Of a stretch of 64,000 bases of DNA, positions 57,379-64,000 are shown piece after piece. The stretch spans positions 372,001 to 436,000 of the forward strand of contig NZ_CP035730.1 of NCBI RefSeq assembly GCF_012222305.1, given 5' to 3'. Each line of letters starts with the position of its first letter. Position 1 is the first letter of the stretch. The notes below the pieces were generated by a model. It had not been told where the DNA came from and did not search any database. It worked only from the letters and a program-made list of their open reading frames with translations. Position numbers and translations under genes: made by a program. Origin of the DNA: Sulfolobus sp. S-194 (GTDB lineage Archaea; Thermoproteota; Thermoprotei_A; Sulfolobales; Sulfolobaceae).

Positions 57379-58232
57379 TTTTTAATCCACTCTTCAATTT
57401 TTCTAATTAAATACTCTGATACATTAAAATTGTTTACTCTTACAGTATTTTTGTATTCTGGTACTCCATTAACTTCATTAATTATATAACCTCTTTCTGG
57501 ATCTTCAAATACATCGATACCTAAAAAGAAACCCCCTATTATGTCCTTTACTTTTAATGCAAGATCTTGTAATTCTTCGTCTATCTTTAAAGGTTCTGCC
57601 TTAGCACCTAAAGCTGTGTTTGTTTTCCAGTTCCTTGAATTCACCCTATAAATTCCAACTGGTGCCTCATCACCTATGGTGAATATTCTTATGTCCCTAT
57701 CTGGTTTTTTCACAAATTCTTGTATTAAATAAATATATCTAAATTGTAACGTAGTATATTCTTGATATTCTAAGAAGTTCCTTAATGTATCCTCATCAAC
57801 GGCTCTAGCTACCATCCTGCCCCAACTACCTTCAACTGGTTTTATTACAACAGGATAACCTAGTTTATTTGCAAGTTCGAGAGCTTTTTCCTTAGAAAAA
57901 GCTACTATTGTTTTAGGAACTCTTATCCCATGCTTTGATAATAATGATAATGTGTAAAGTTTGTTTTCACATTTTATTAAAGTTGAGGAGTCATTAATGG
58001 TTTTGTAACTTAAGTTTTCAAATATGGCAGATGTTATTGCTGCTCTAGCATGAGAAGTATTTCTTTGTATTGCAACATCAAGATCTCCTAATGATTCATT
58101 ACTATCGTTATTATAAAAATAATAAAAATCTTTAGTATAGATTGGAATTACAGTATGCCCTAATTTTCTCGCTTCTTGTATAAGATTTTTTTCTTCCCAT
58201 CTTAGGAGATCATATATTACCCCTAAGATCAC
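57375..58232 (-). CDS. lysX: [LysW]-aminoadipate/glutamate ligase LysX
   Basis: 285 residues, ATP-grasp fold of the RimK-like type: [19 protein letters not shown] (ATP-binding lysine and glycine loop), [16 protein letters not shown], and [26 protein letters not shown] (metal-binding E/N). Joins the LysW C-terminal glutamate to the amino group of alpha-aminoadipate (lysine branch) or glutamate (arginine branch). Starts with GTG at 58232 in a GTGA overlap with lysW. Confidence 0.94.
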
Positions 58233-58399
58233 TCTCCCCAGTCCTCTCCTACTTGCTCGGCTAGTCTTAGTGCGAGTCTTCCATGATCGTTATACACTTC
58301 TAATTGAGCTCCACATTCATGCTCAACTATTTCCCCAGGCAATGCATCGTCTGGAACATTTACATCTCCATTACATACGGGGCACTTTAGGACTACCAT
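58229..58399 (-). CDS. lysW: Amino-group carrier protein LysW
   Basis: 56-residue acidic carrier. N-terminal zinc ribbon [32 protein letters not shown] and the invariant C-terminal EDWGE, whose last glutamate receives the substrate. It carries aminoadipate and glutamate derivatives through LysX, LysZ, LysY, LysJ and LysK. ATG at 58399, TGA at 58229. Confidence 0.96.
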   Translation of the reverse strand: MVVLKCPVCNGDVNVPDDALPGEIVEHECGAQLEVYNDHGRLALRLAEQVGEDWGE

Positions 58400-58466
58400 T
58401 TTTGGATCAAATATATCATAAAAAGTAAGTAGTTGATAAGCTTTTATGAAAATAAATGGTTCGATT
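58400..58466 (-). promoter_or_regulatory. lysW promoter, presumed LysM control region
   Basis: 67-bp gap between lysM and lysW. Read on the minus strand it has ACTTTTTATGATATAT (58411-58426), a TATA box centred about 20-25 nt before the lysW ATG, so the transcript would have a very short leader. In S. solfataricus the LysM protein binds upstream of this operon; a pyrimidine/purine-rich stretch with partial dyad (aaagcttatcaacta) lies just upstream of the box. The binding site here is inferred. Confidence 0.5.
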
Positions 58467-58889
58467 TTAAAACCAGACTCTAAGAACTATTGTACTATTT
58501 GTACTTAATACCCCTTGAAGGCTTCTTATATCATCTATTGTTTTATTAATTGAAGAAATGTTAGTACCCCTAACTACTGTTAAAATATCATAATCTCCAG
58601 TAGTTTCATATACTACTTCAACTCCTGGAATTTTTGCTATCTTTTTAGATATTTCTGGTGTCGGTATTTGTGGCGTAGATTGAACCATAACTATTGCTCT
58701 AATCTCATTTTCTAGCTCATATTCTATAGTAAATCTCTTAATTACACCCATCTTTATTAGTTTTTCAATCCTTTTCCTTACTGCTGCTTCACTAATTTTA
58801 AGTTCTTTAGCTATACTAGTATATGGAGTTCTTGCATTTTTCCTTAATATTTCAAGAATTTTTAAATCACTTTCATCTACATCTGCCAT
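58467..58889 (-). CDS. lysM: Lrp/AsnC-type regulator LysM
   Basis: 140 residues: N-terminal HTH (DLKILEILRKNARTPYTSIAKELKISEAAVRKRIEKLIKMGVI) and a RAM effector domain (IVMVQSTPQIPTPEISKKI, GVEVVYETTGDYDILTVVRG). By position between lysZ and lysW it is the Sulfolobus LysM protein, a lysine-responsive activator/regulator of the lys genes. The lysZ stop and the lysM start overlap (TAATG). Confidence 0.93.
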   Translation of the reverse strand: MADVDESDLKILEILRKNARTPYTSIAKELKISEAAVRKRIEKLIKMGVIKRFTIEYELENEIRAIVMVQSTPQIPTPEISKKIAKIPGVEVVYETTGDYDILTVVRGTNISSINKTIDDIRSLQGVLSTNSTIVLRVWF

Positions 58890-59674
58890 TACATGATCAC
58901 CGTTCCCTTTAATTGTAACGCATTTGAAATTGGGTCTTGCACAAGACCCGAGGAGATTATTACTTTTTTTACTCCATTTTCAATAGCTTCTCCAGCCATT
59001 AATAGTTTTCTGTTCATACCTGGCCCTATTCTTTTAGATAATTCTTTAGCCTCTTTAGACGTAAGCTTATTTATTACTTTTCCATCAATCAAAACTCCTT
59101 CAACATCAGTTAGAAGTATTAAAGTATCAGCTTTCATAGTAGTAGCGATTGCAAAAGCCATTTGATCTCCATCAACATTAAGTAACGTTTTTTCTTCTGG
59201 ATCATACGCCAAGGGAGCAAAAACTAGAAGATCAAAACTCTTTAACAAATCTGAGATCACTAGTGAATCCACTTTCTTTATTTTTCCAGTATAACCGCCA
59301 TCAACTATTCTTTTTCTTCCTCTTTCATCTATTATTATTATTTTTTTCTTTCTCTCCGCAATTACAGAGTTACCATCAGCACCAGTTAGTGAAATTACTT
59401 TCTTTTTATGAGCTAACTTTGATACTATTTGTCTTGAAATTAAACTCATAACCATTATAAAAACTTCTAATTCTTCTTTTGTAGTGTATCTGCTTCTTAT
59501 ACCTTCTGGTGATGTTACGAAAACTGGTTCAATTCCTAATTTCTTAGAAGTCTCAGTTACTTGGTCTCCACCACCATGAACAAATATAGCTTGTTCTCCT
59601 ACATTAGATAAACTTTCAATAATCCCATCCAAATTATTTTTTATTACTCTTCCTCCAGCTTTCACAACTATCAT
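58889..59674 (-). CDS. lysZ: [LysW]-aminoadipate/glutamate kinase LysZ
   Basis: 261 residues of the amino-acid kinase (ArgB-like) fold: N-terminal VVKAGGRVIKNN, FVHGGGDQVTE (carboxylate site), LLNVDGDQMAFAIATTMKADTLILLTDVEGVL and C-terminal GMNRKLLMAGEAIENGVKKVII. Phosphorylates the side-chain carboxylate of LysW-bound aminoadipate or glutamate. Ends 2 nt before lysY's stop region begins upstream, so the genes are continuous. Confidence 0.94.
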   Translation of the reverse strand: MIVVKAGGRVIKNNLDGIIESLSNVGEQAIFVHGGGDQVTETSKKLGIEPVFVTSPEGIRSRYTTKEELEVFIMVMSLISRQIVSKLAHKKKVISLTGADGNSVIAERKKKIIIIDERGRKRIVDGGYTGKIKKVDSLVISDLLKSFDLLVFAPLAYDPEEKTLLNVDGDQMAFAIATTMKADTLILLTDVEGVLIDGKVINKLTSKEAKELSKRIGPGMNRKLLMAGEAIENGVKKVIISSGLVQDPISNALQLKGTVIM

Positions 59675-59675
59675 T

Positions 59676-60725
59676 TTACGCAGGCCTCAGAGGAGGTATT
59701 CTTAAACCCTCATCCTCTTCAAAACCTCTTGATATGTTAAAAGCTTGGACAGCTTGGCCAGCAGCGCCTTTCATTAAATTATCTATTGCAGAAAACATTG
59801 TTATTCTTTGCATCCTCTTTTCTATTGCAAAACCTATATCTGCAAAATTACTACCTATAACAAATTTTGGGTCTGGGTAAGGATGTACATTACTCCTTAT
59901 TATACGTACGAATTTTTTTCCTTTGTAGAATTCTATAGATTTTTTCCACATATCCATTTCGCTTATATCACTATTTAACCAACCATGAACTGAAGCTAAA
60001 GCACCTCTCACACTGCTAACGGCATGAGGAACTAAACTTACTTTTACATCCCTTTTTGCTACTAAACTAAGTTCTTGCTCAGCTTCAGCTGCATGCCTAT
60101 GTCCATCAGCCTCGTAAGGTCTTATCGCATTTTGCCTTTCCGGATGATGACTACCTTCATGAGGTTTAGCACCTCCTTCACTACTTCCAACTTTTACATC
60201 GCTGATTAATTTGTAAGTCTCTAATAGACCTGATGCAACTAAAGGAGCACCAGCTAATATAGTTGCAGTAGCATTACAACCCGGAGAAGCAATAAGTTTT
60301 GCATTTTTAAGTTCTTCATAGTGAAGTTCTGGTAAGCCATATACAGCTTTTTTCAGTAAATCTGGATATGGGTGTTCATAACCATACCATATCTTATATA
60401 GAGTAGGATCTTTTAACCTAAAATCTGCACTTAAATCAATTACCTGAATTCCTGTTTCTAGGATTTTTGGTACATATTCTATTGAAACTTTGTGTGGTAA
60501 CCCAAGAAATACAACGTCTGCTTTATCTCCCAGTTTATCAAATGAAAACTGAGAAAAATTCATATTATAAAATCCTCTTAAATTCGGATGTATCAATGAT
60601 ACTGGTTTTCCCGCATATTCTCTAGATGTTACATATGTTACTTCCACTTTGGGATGAACTGCCAGAATTCTTAACAATTCTCCACCAGTATAACCTGAAC
60701 CTCCTATTACGGCAACTCTTATCAT
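59676..60725 (-). CDS. lysY: [LysW]-aminoadipyl/glutamyl phosphate reductase LysY
   Basis: 349 residues with the ATG at 60725 (MIRVAVIGGSGYTGGELLRIL); the frame extends to 60743 but this start matches the family. ArgC-like: Rossmann motif GGSGYTGGE, catalytic cysteine in IASPGCNATATILAGAPL, and GSHHPERQNAIRPY, HAVSSVRGALASVHGW. Reduces the acyl phosphate to the semialdehyde with NADPH. First gene of the leftward lys run; 57 bp separate it from a divergent gene. Confidence 0.94.
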   Translation of the reverse strand: MIRVAVIGGSGYTGGELLRILAVHPKVEVTYVTSREYAGKPVSLIHPNLRGFYNMNFSQFSFDKLGDKADVVFLGLPHKVSIEYVPKILETGIQVIDLSADFRLKDPTLYKIWYGYEHPYPDLLKKAVYGLPELHYEELKNAKLIASPGCNATATILAGAPLVASGLLETYKLISDVKVGSSEGGAKPHEGSHHPERQNAIRPYEADGHRHAAEAEQELSLVAKRDVKVSLVPHAVSSVRGALASVHGWLNSDISEMDMWKKSIEFYKGKKFVRIIRSNVHPYPDPKFVIGSNFADIGFAIEKRMQRITMFSAIDNLMKGAAGQAVQAFNISRGFEEDEGLRIPPLRPA

Positions 60726-60782
60726 CTTTTGACCATAAAGCAATAGGATTATAAGTAATTTAAGCGTATATAGTATTATATT

Positions 60783-61211
60783 ATGAGTATAACAACAGAC
60801 GAATTGAAGAAATTCCTAGAAGAAAAAATCGCTGATTTAAAGAAAGAATTAGAGTTTTATGAGTATTTACTTAGTTTAATTGAAGCAGAGGGATATAAGG
60901 GTATTGTAAAGGGGAACAAGGGGAGTATGGATGTTCTTAAAAGTAGCAGGGGAGAAATATTAGCTGAAATATATTATATGCCCCCTATTATGAGGGTAAT
61001 AATTAAAGGAAAGACTACTATAAATAAAATTTATGTTAATGTACTCACAAAGATACTAGAAAATGAAAAAAATAGAAATAAAATAGATTATGATATTGTA
61101 TTAGAAAGGGATGAACTTAAAGAAATAATTATAAAAAATGTTAAGGATGAAATAATTTATAATAAAATTAAGGCTGCTTTACAATCTATTTTAGAGAGAG
61201 TCTCTTACTAA
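60783..61211 (+). CDS. Helical hypothetical protein beside cedB
   Basis: 142 residues. A coiled-coil start (TTDELKKFLEEKIADLKKELEFYEYLLSLIEAEGY) leads to a mixed alpha/beta domain (EILAEIYYMPPIMRVIIKGKTTINKIYV). No cofactor or catalytic motif. Its end overlaps the converging cedB by 21 bp. From memory a gene of this position lies between lysY and cedB in S. acidocaldarius as well, so the arrangement seems conserved. Function unknown. Confidence 0.65.
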   Translation: MSITTDELKKFLEEKIADLKKELEFYEYLLSLIEAEGYKGIVKGNKGSMDVLKSSRGEILAEIYYMPPIMRVIIKGKTTINKIYVNVLTKILENEKNRNKIDYDIVLERDELKEIIIKNVKDEIIYNKIKAALQSILERVSY

Positions 61212-63005
61212 TGTATCTAATGAAATTACTACTGGCCTAGGATCTGTTATAAATCTAATTAAAGCTTCGCCTCTTCCTAGAAATGATAACTCGTTTGAAA
61301 TTTCCTTATCAGATATGTTTACAAATCTTAAAACTTCTTGCCAGAATTTTTTATCTCCATTATTCATAAATACTGATAATCCTATGTTTTGTAAATAAAT
61401 ATCGCTATAATCTCCTAAATCGATTATATTCTGAGTAGCTAATAATAGCATAATACCAAAACCCCTCCCTCTCTTTATAAGATCAAGTATTATTGAATAC
61501 TCTGAAGAATCCTTTATTATAGTCCAAGCTTCATCTATAACAACAGCTATTTTCAATTTATCGTCAGCTATGTTATATTTATTATAAATTTTTGTTAGTA
61601 CTGACATCATTATTAGTCGCCTAATTTCTTCAGACTTTACTAGTGAAAGATCAATCACATATATATTATCTTCATTAATCATGCTGATTAAGGAGTTTTC
61701 TTTATCTATATCAAGTTCTTTTACTTGAGATATTATTCTATAGAGATATGTTTTAACTTGATAAGGGATATCTAATTTTTCAATTTCAGTCAGAATGATA
61801 TTCCATGTGGGATTTGTGTACCTATAAAATACGTCTTTTATTACTTTATATAAGATAGAAGAGGTATACTTATCCAGTTTAAAACTGTTTGACAATATTT
61901 CCTCTATTTGTGATATATAAGATTCTAAGTTAATACCATCAACTTTCAATAAACCTAAACTATATACAAGAGGGTTGAGAATTTTGAATCGTATATAATA
62001 TCTTTTTAATCTTATTTTTATATCACTTTTTGTATCAAAGAAAATTACTGGAATATTTGAAAATATATTAATTTTATAACCTAGACTTATCAAAAATTCT
62101 GTTTTTCCAGCACCAGTTGGACCAATAAGTAGAACGTGGGGATTTAGCATAGTTTTATAGTTCCAAAAAACAGCCCTATTATTACCTATTTCTCGTCCTA
62201 TGTAGATCCCATCTTCAAAAAACTCAAATTTTGGAGACTTAGGTAATGAAAATACGGACAAGAATGGTAATTGAGTTGGGAAACTTTGCTTCTTTAACTT
62301 AATTTTATCTTGAAGTAATTTTATTATCTCATCTTTTGTAGCTAACCTAGCTTTTATTCCTAAACTTTCTAATCCTTTCCTTAGAAGTTGTATAGAAGCT
62401 ATTACATTTTCTTCTGTTGTAGAATTAATTATAAAGAATATTAAGTATCTGAAAGGAGTTTCTCCTTCACTTATTTTCTTAATCATCGACTGAACAATTT
62501 CTAGCTCATTTTTTGCTCTTTCATTAGATGGATCAGCCTCAGTAATAACTCTTAAATTTTGGGCTCGCAAAAATAAATTTTCTAAAAATTTATTTTTATC
62601 TATGGATTGCTTCTTAAATACTATGTCTATATCCCCTAATACATCTAAAACTTTATGAAATGATATTATCTTATTTCTTAGACTTTCATCACTTAAATCC
62701 CGATAATCAAAAGGAATATCGTCTACTACAAGAACACCTCTTATGCTTTCTCCGTCTCTTATTATTCCATCTTTTACAATTATCTCCGACTTTACTTCAT
62801 TTTTGTTTATTTTACCCCGAATATATGTAGTAAAAAATTTACTGAAAAATCTATGATTTTCTTTTTTCGACATAATCAAAAAGAGAAAAAATAGCAATAT
62901 ATCTAAAATAAAAAATATTAAATTTCTACTAATAACTCCTAAAATTAAAAGGATTACTACAAAGATTATGAGAACTTTATGATTTTCGCTTATATTATCA
63001 GCCAT
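61191..63005 (-). CDS. cedB: Membrane-bound VirB4/HerA-type ATPase, probable CedB
   Basis: 604 residues. Two hydrophobic segments at the N-terminus (about residues 9-30 and 31-46) anchor it; then a helical domain, Walker A HVLLIGPTGAGKTEFLISLG, and Walker B IAVVIDEAWTIIKD with GRGFGIMLLLATQN. This is the layout of CedB, the ATPase of the crenarchaeal Ced system that imports chromosomal DNA after UV damage together with CedA, CedA1 and CedA2. None of the CedA genes is in the window. The lysY-orf-cedB order fits the S. acidocaldarius locus as I remember it (Saci_0748 being cedB). Confidence 0.78.
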   Translation of the reverse strand: MADNISENHKVLIIFVVILLILGVISRNLIFFILDILLFFLFLIMSKKENHRFFSKFFTTYIRGKINKNEVKSEIIVKDGIIRDGESIRGVLVVDDIPFDYRDLSDESLRNKIISFHKVLDVLGDIDIVFKKQSIDKNKFLENLFLRAQNLRVITEADPSNERAKNELEIVQSMIKKISEGETPFRYLIFFIINSTTEENVIASIQLLRKGLESLGIKARLATKDEIIKLLQDKIKLKKQSFPTQLPFLSVFSLPKSPKFEFFEDGIYIGREIGNNRAVFWNYKTMLNPHVLLIGPTGAGKTEFLISLGYKINIFSNIPVIFFDTKSDIKIRLKRYYIRFKILNPLVYSLGLLKVDGINLESYISQIEEILSNSFKLDKYTSSILYKVIKDVFYRYTNPTWNIILTEIEKLDIPYQVKTYLYRIISQVKELDIDKENSLISMINEDNIYVIDLSLVKSEEIRRLIMMSVLTKIYNKYNIADDKLKIAVVIDEAWTIIKDSSEYSIILDLIKRGRGFGIMLLLATQNIIDLGDYSDIYLQNIGLSVFMNNGDKKFWQEVLRFVNISDKEISNELSFLGRGEALIRFITDPRPVVISLDTLVRDSL

Positions 63006-63043
63006 ATGTTTATATATTTACTTAAAAATGAGAGAGATAATCG

Positions 63044-63631
63044 CTATAATTCAATATTAGCATGTATTACGCGTAAATCATCCTCGGTCTTTTTAAGCTT
63101 CATCATTAATTCAGCTACTACACCATCTAGAAATATTTGCGTAGTATCCTCAAATAGTGTACCTAATGGTGCTAACGGCTCAGTAATCCCTAAAATTTGC
63201 CTTGCAAAATAATCCTCATTTTGTGAATATTTTGTTCTGCCAGGGATTTCTACAACTACATCTGCTATTTTTGCAATAGGACTGTCCGAATAACTCGTTA
63301 TTGCTATTAATGTTGCTTTAGCTTCTTTTGCAGCCTCAGCAGCGGTTAATATTAACTTTGTTCTACCGGAACCTGATATTGCAATCGCAATATCTTTTTC
63401 ACCAATTGCTGGAACTATTGTCTCACCTAATACATATGCATTATAACCTAAATGAAGAAGACGCATTGCAAAAGCTCTTCCTACTAGTCCGCTTCTCCCA
63501 GCCCCCATTACCAATACCTTTCCATTTCTATTATTATAATAGAAATTAGTTAGAACTTCAACCATTTTATTTACTTGTTCGGGTTTTATCATTTGAGCGG
63601 CCCTTATAATGAACTCGGCAATATCAAACAT
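63044..63631 (-). CDS. hxlB: 6-phospho-3-hexuloisomerase
   Basis: The ATG at 63631 ([19 protein letters not shown]) gives 195 residues; the frame is open to 63676 with a serine-rich extra N-terminus. SIS-domain marks: [46 protein letters not shown] and [22 protein letters not shown]. It isomerises 3-hexulose-6-phosphate to fructose-6-phosphate; with hexulose-phosphate synthase (not in the window) it supplies pentoses in archaea lacking the oxidative pentose pathway. Confidence 0.9.
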   Translation of the reverse strand: MFDIAEFIIRAAQMIKPEQVNKMVEVLTNFYYNNRNGKVLVMGAGRSGLVGRAFAMRLLHLGYNAYVLGETIVPAIGEKDIAIAISGSGRTKLILTAAEAAKEAKATLIAITSYSDSPIAKIADVVVEIPGRTKYSQNEDYFARQILGITEPLAPLGTLFEDTTQIFLDGVVAELMMKLKKTEDDLRVIHANIEL

Positions 63632-63775
63632 AGTTTTTATACTAAGCGGGGCCTGGAGAAGTGAGGATGAAGACAAATTATTTCTCCGATTAAATTATAT
63701 CATGATTACTTTAAAACATTATTGCTATAAAGTAGCAATTAAAGTTTAATATTTTACATGATAAATAACACTATT

Positions 63776-64000
63776 ATGTCGTCAACAACAAGATGGATTC
63801 CAAAATGGACCCTAGTAAGCATAGAATTAGAAGAGGGAAAGAAAATAGAAGCTTGCTACGATGAGATAACAAAACTCTACGCATGCCCTTACTGTACCCC
63901 AATATGTAAAAAAGGTGGCATCCCAGAACAGGGATCTTATTTCTTCAATAAAGAAGACTTAAAGGAACATATAAAAGCTCACAGTTTTAATTATTGGATA
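63776..64000 (+). CDS. Zinc-finger-like protein, truncated by the window edge
   Basis: ATG at 63776, open to the right edge (75 codons seen). The product begins MSSTTRWIPKWTLVSIELEEGKKIEACYDEITKLYACP and then has CPYCTPICKKGG...NKEDLKEHIKAH, a C2H2-like finger (CxxC, HxxxH) with an extra cysteine. The end lies outside. A DNA-binding or zinc-binding role is likely; family not recognised. Confidence 0.6.
   Translation, partial: MSSTTRWIPKWTLVSIELEEGKKIEACYDEITKLYACPYCTPICKKGGIPEQGSYFFNKEDLKEHIKAHSFNYWI

Noticed and set aside
61191-63005. Conjugative-plasmid origin of the VirB4-like gene
   Set aside because: No other conjugation genes are near, and the neighbourhood with lysY and hexuloisomerase is chromosomal housekeeping; CedB fits better.
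63632-63676. Extended N-terminus of hexuloisomerase
   Set aside because: The added residues ([15 protein letters not shown]) are outside the SIS-domain family start; the ATG at 63631 fits better.

Overview
The window comes from a Sulfolobales archaeon. Base composition is about one third GC, Shine-Dalgarno sites are weak or absent with TATA boxes close to many start codons, tRNAs carry introns, and the genes include a SoxABC/SoxL quinol oxidase, a CdvB/ESCRT-III protein, a CedB-type DNA-import ATPase and the LysW-carrier lysine/arginine pathway. The 104-residue zinc ferredoxin at 33256-33570 matches, from memory, the crystallised ferredoxin of Sulfolobus sp. strain 7 (Sulfurisphaera tokodaii), so S. 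tokodaii or a very close relative is the best guess.

Layout. 1-6 kb: a cut-off gene, a membrane protein, a GC-rich structured block that looks like transposon debris, a tRNA-modification methyltransferase (TrmO), a radical-SAM pair fitting archaeal heme synthesis (AhbC/AhbD) and an aldo-keto reductase. 6-13.6 kb: a respiratory locus. Rieske protein SoxL and five small membrane proteins run leftward; SoxA-SoxB-SoxC and a membrane protein run rightward from the same divergent promoter region. 13.7-21.5 kb: a surface/membrane region with an HPP protein, a large GT-C-like membrane protein, and two nearly identical type IV pilin genes in inverted orientation. The pilins enclose a convergent pair of paralogous membrane-anchored ectodomain proteins and a Ski2-like helicase. 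22-30 kb: tRNA-Gln, a DsrE-like protein with a solute-binding-like protein that lacks a signal peptide, an amino-acid permease, an acetamidase/formamidase, and a glutamine-synthetase-like plus amidohydrolase pair (the two halves of FluG) bracketed by two copies of a structured repeat with its own conserved promoter. 31.4-33.2 kb: a decayed IS110-family element inserted into an integrase-like HTH gene beside an intron-containing tRNA-Glu.

33-45 kb is mostly housekeeping and regulation: ferredoxin, CobD-like aminotransferase, AlaX editing enzyme, CdvB paralogue, TrpRS, a triple-HTH protein, LysE exporter, Mrp and Fap7 ATPases, and a compact run of intramembrane proteases (site-2 protease, rhomboid) with a 53-residue membrane protein. 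45-49 kb: a ThiN-domain regulator diverging from a second, short NurA-HerA pair fused operonically to a PCMT methyltransferase. 50-54 kb: two tRNA-Lys genes in inverted orientation enclose two glycosyltransferases, a sugar-nucleotide epimerase and a small membrane protein. 54-61 kb: one long leftward gene run lysY-lysZ-lysM-lysW-lysX-lysJ-lysK-uppS-rps8e-srp19. 61-64 kb: cedB, 6-phospho-3-hexuloisomerase and a cut-off zinc-finger-like gene.

The least ordinary items are the inverted pilin copies with a perfect 278-bp repeat around a divergent central cassette, the two promoter-bearing structured repeats, the second NurA-HerA pair, the group of tiny membrane proteins around soxL, and the IS110/integrase/tRNA scar. 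All functional assignments rest on motif recognition by eye; no database search was run.
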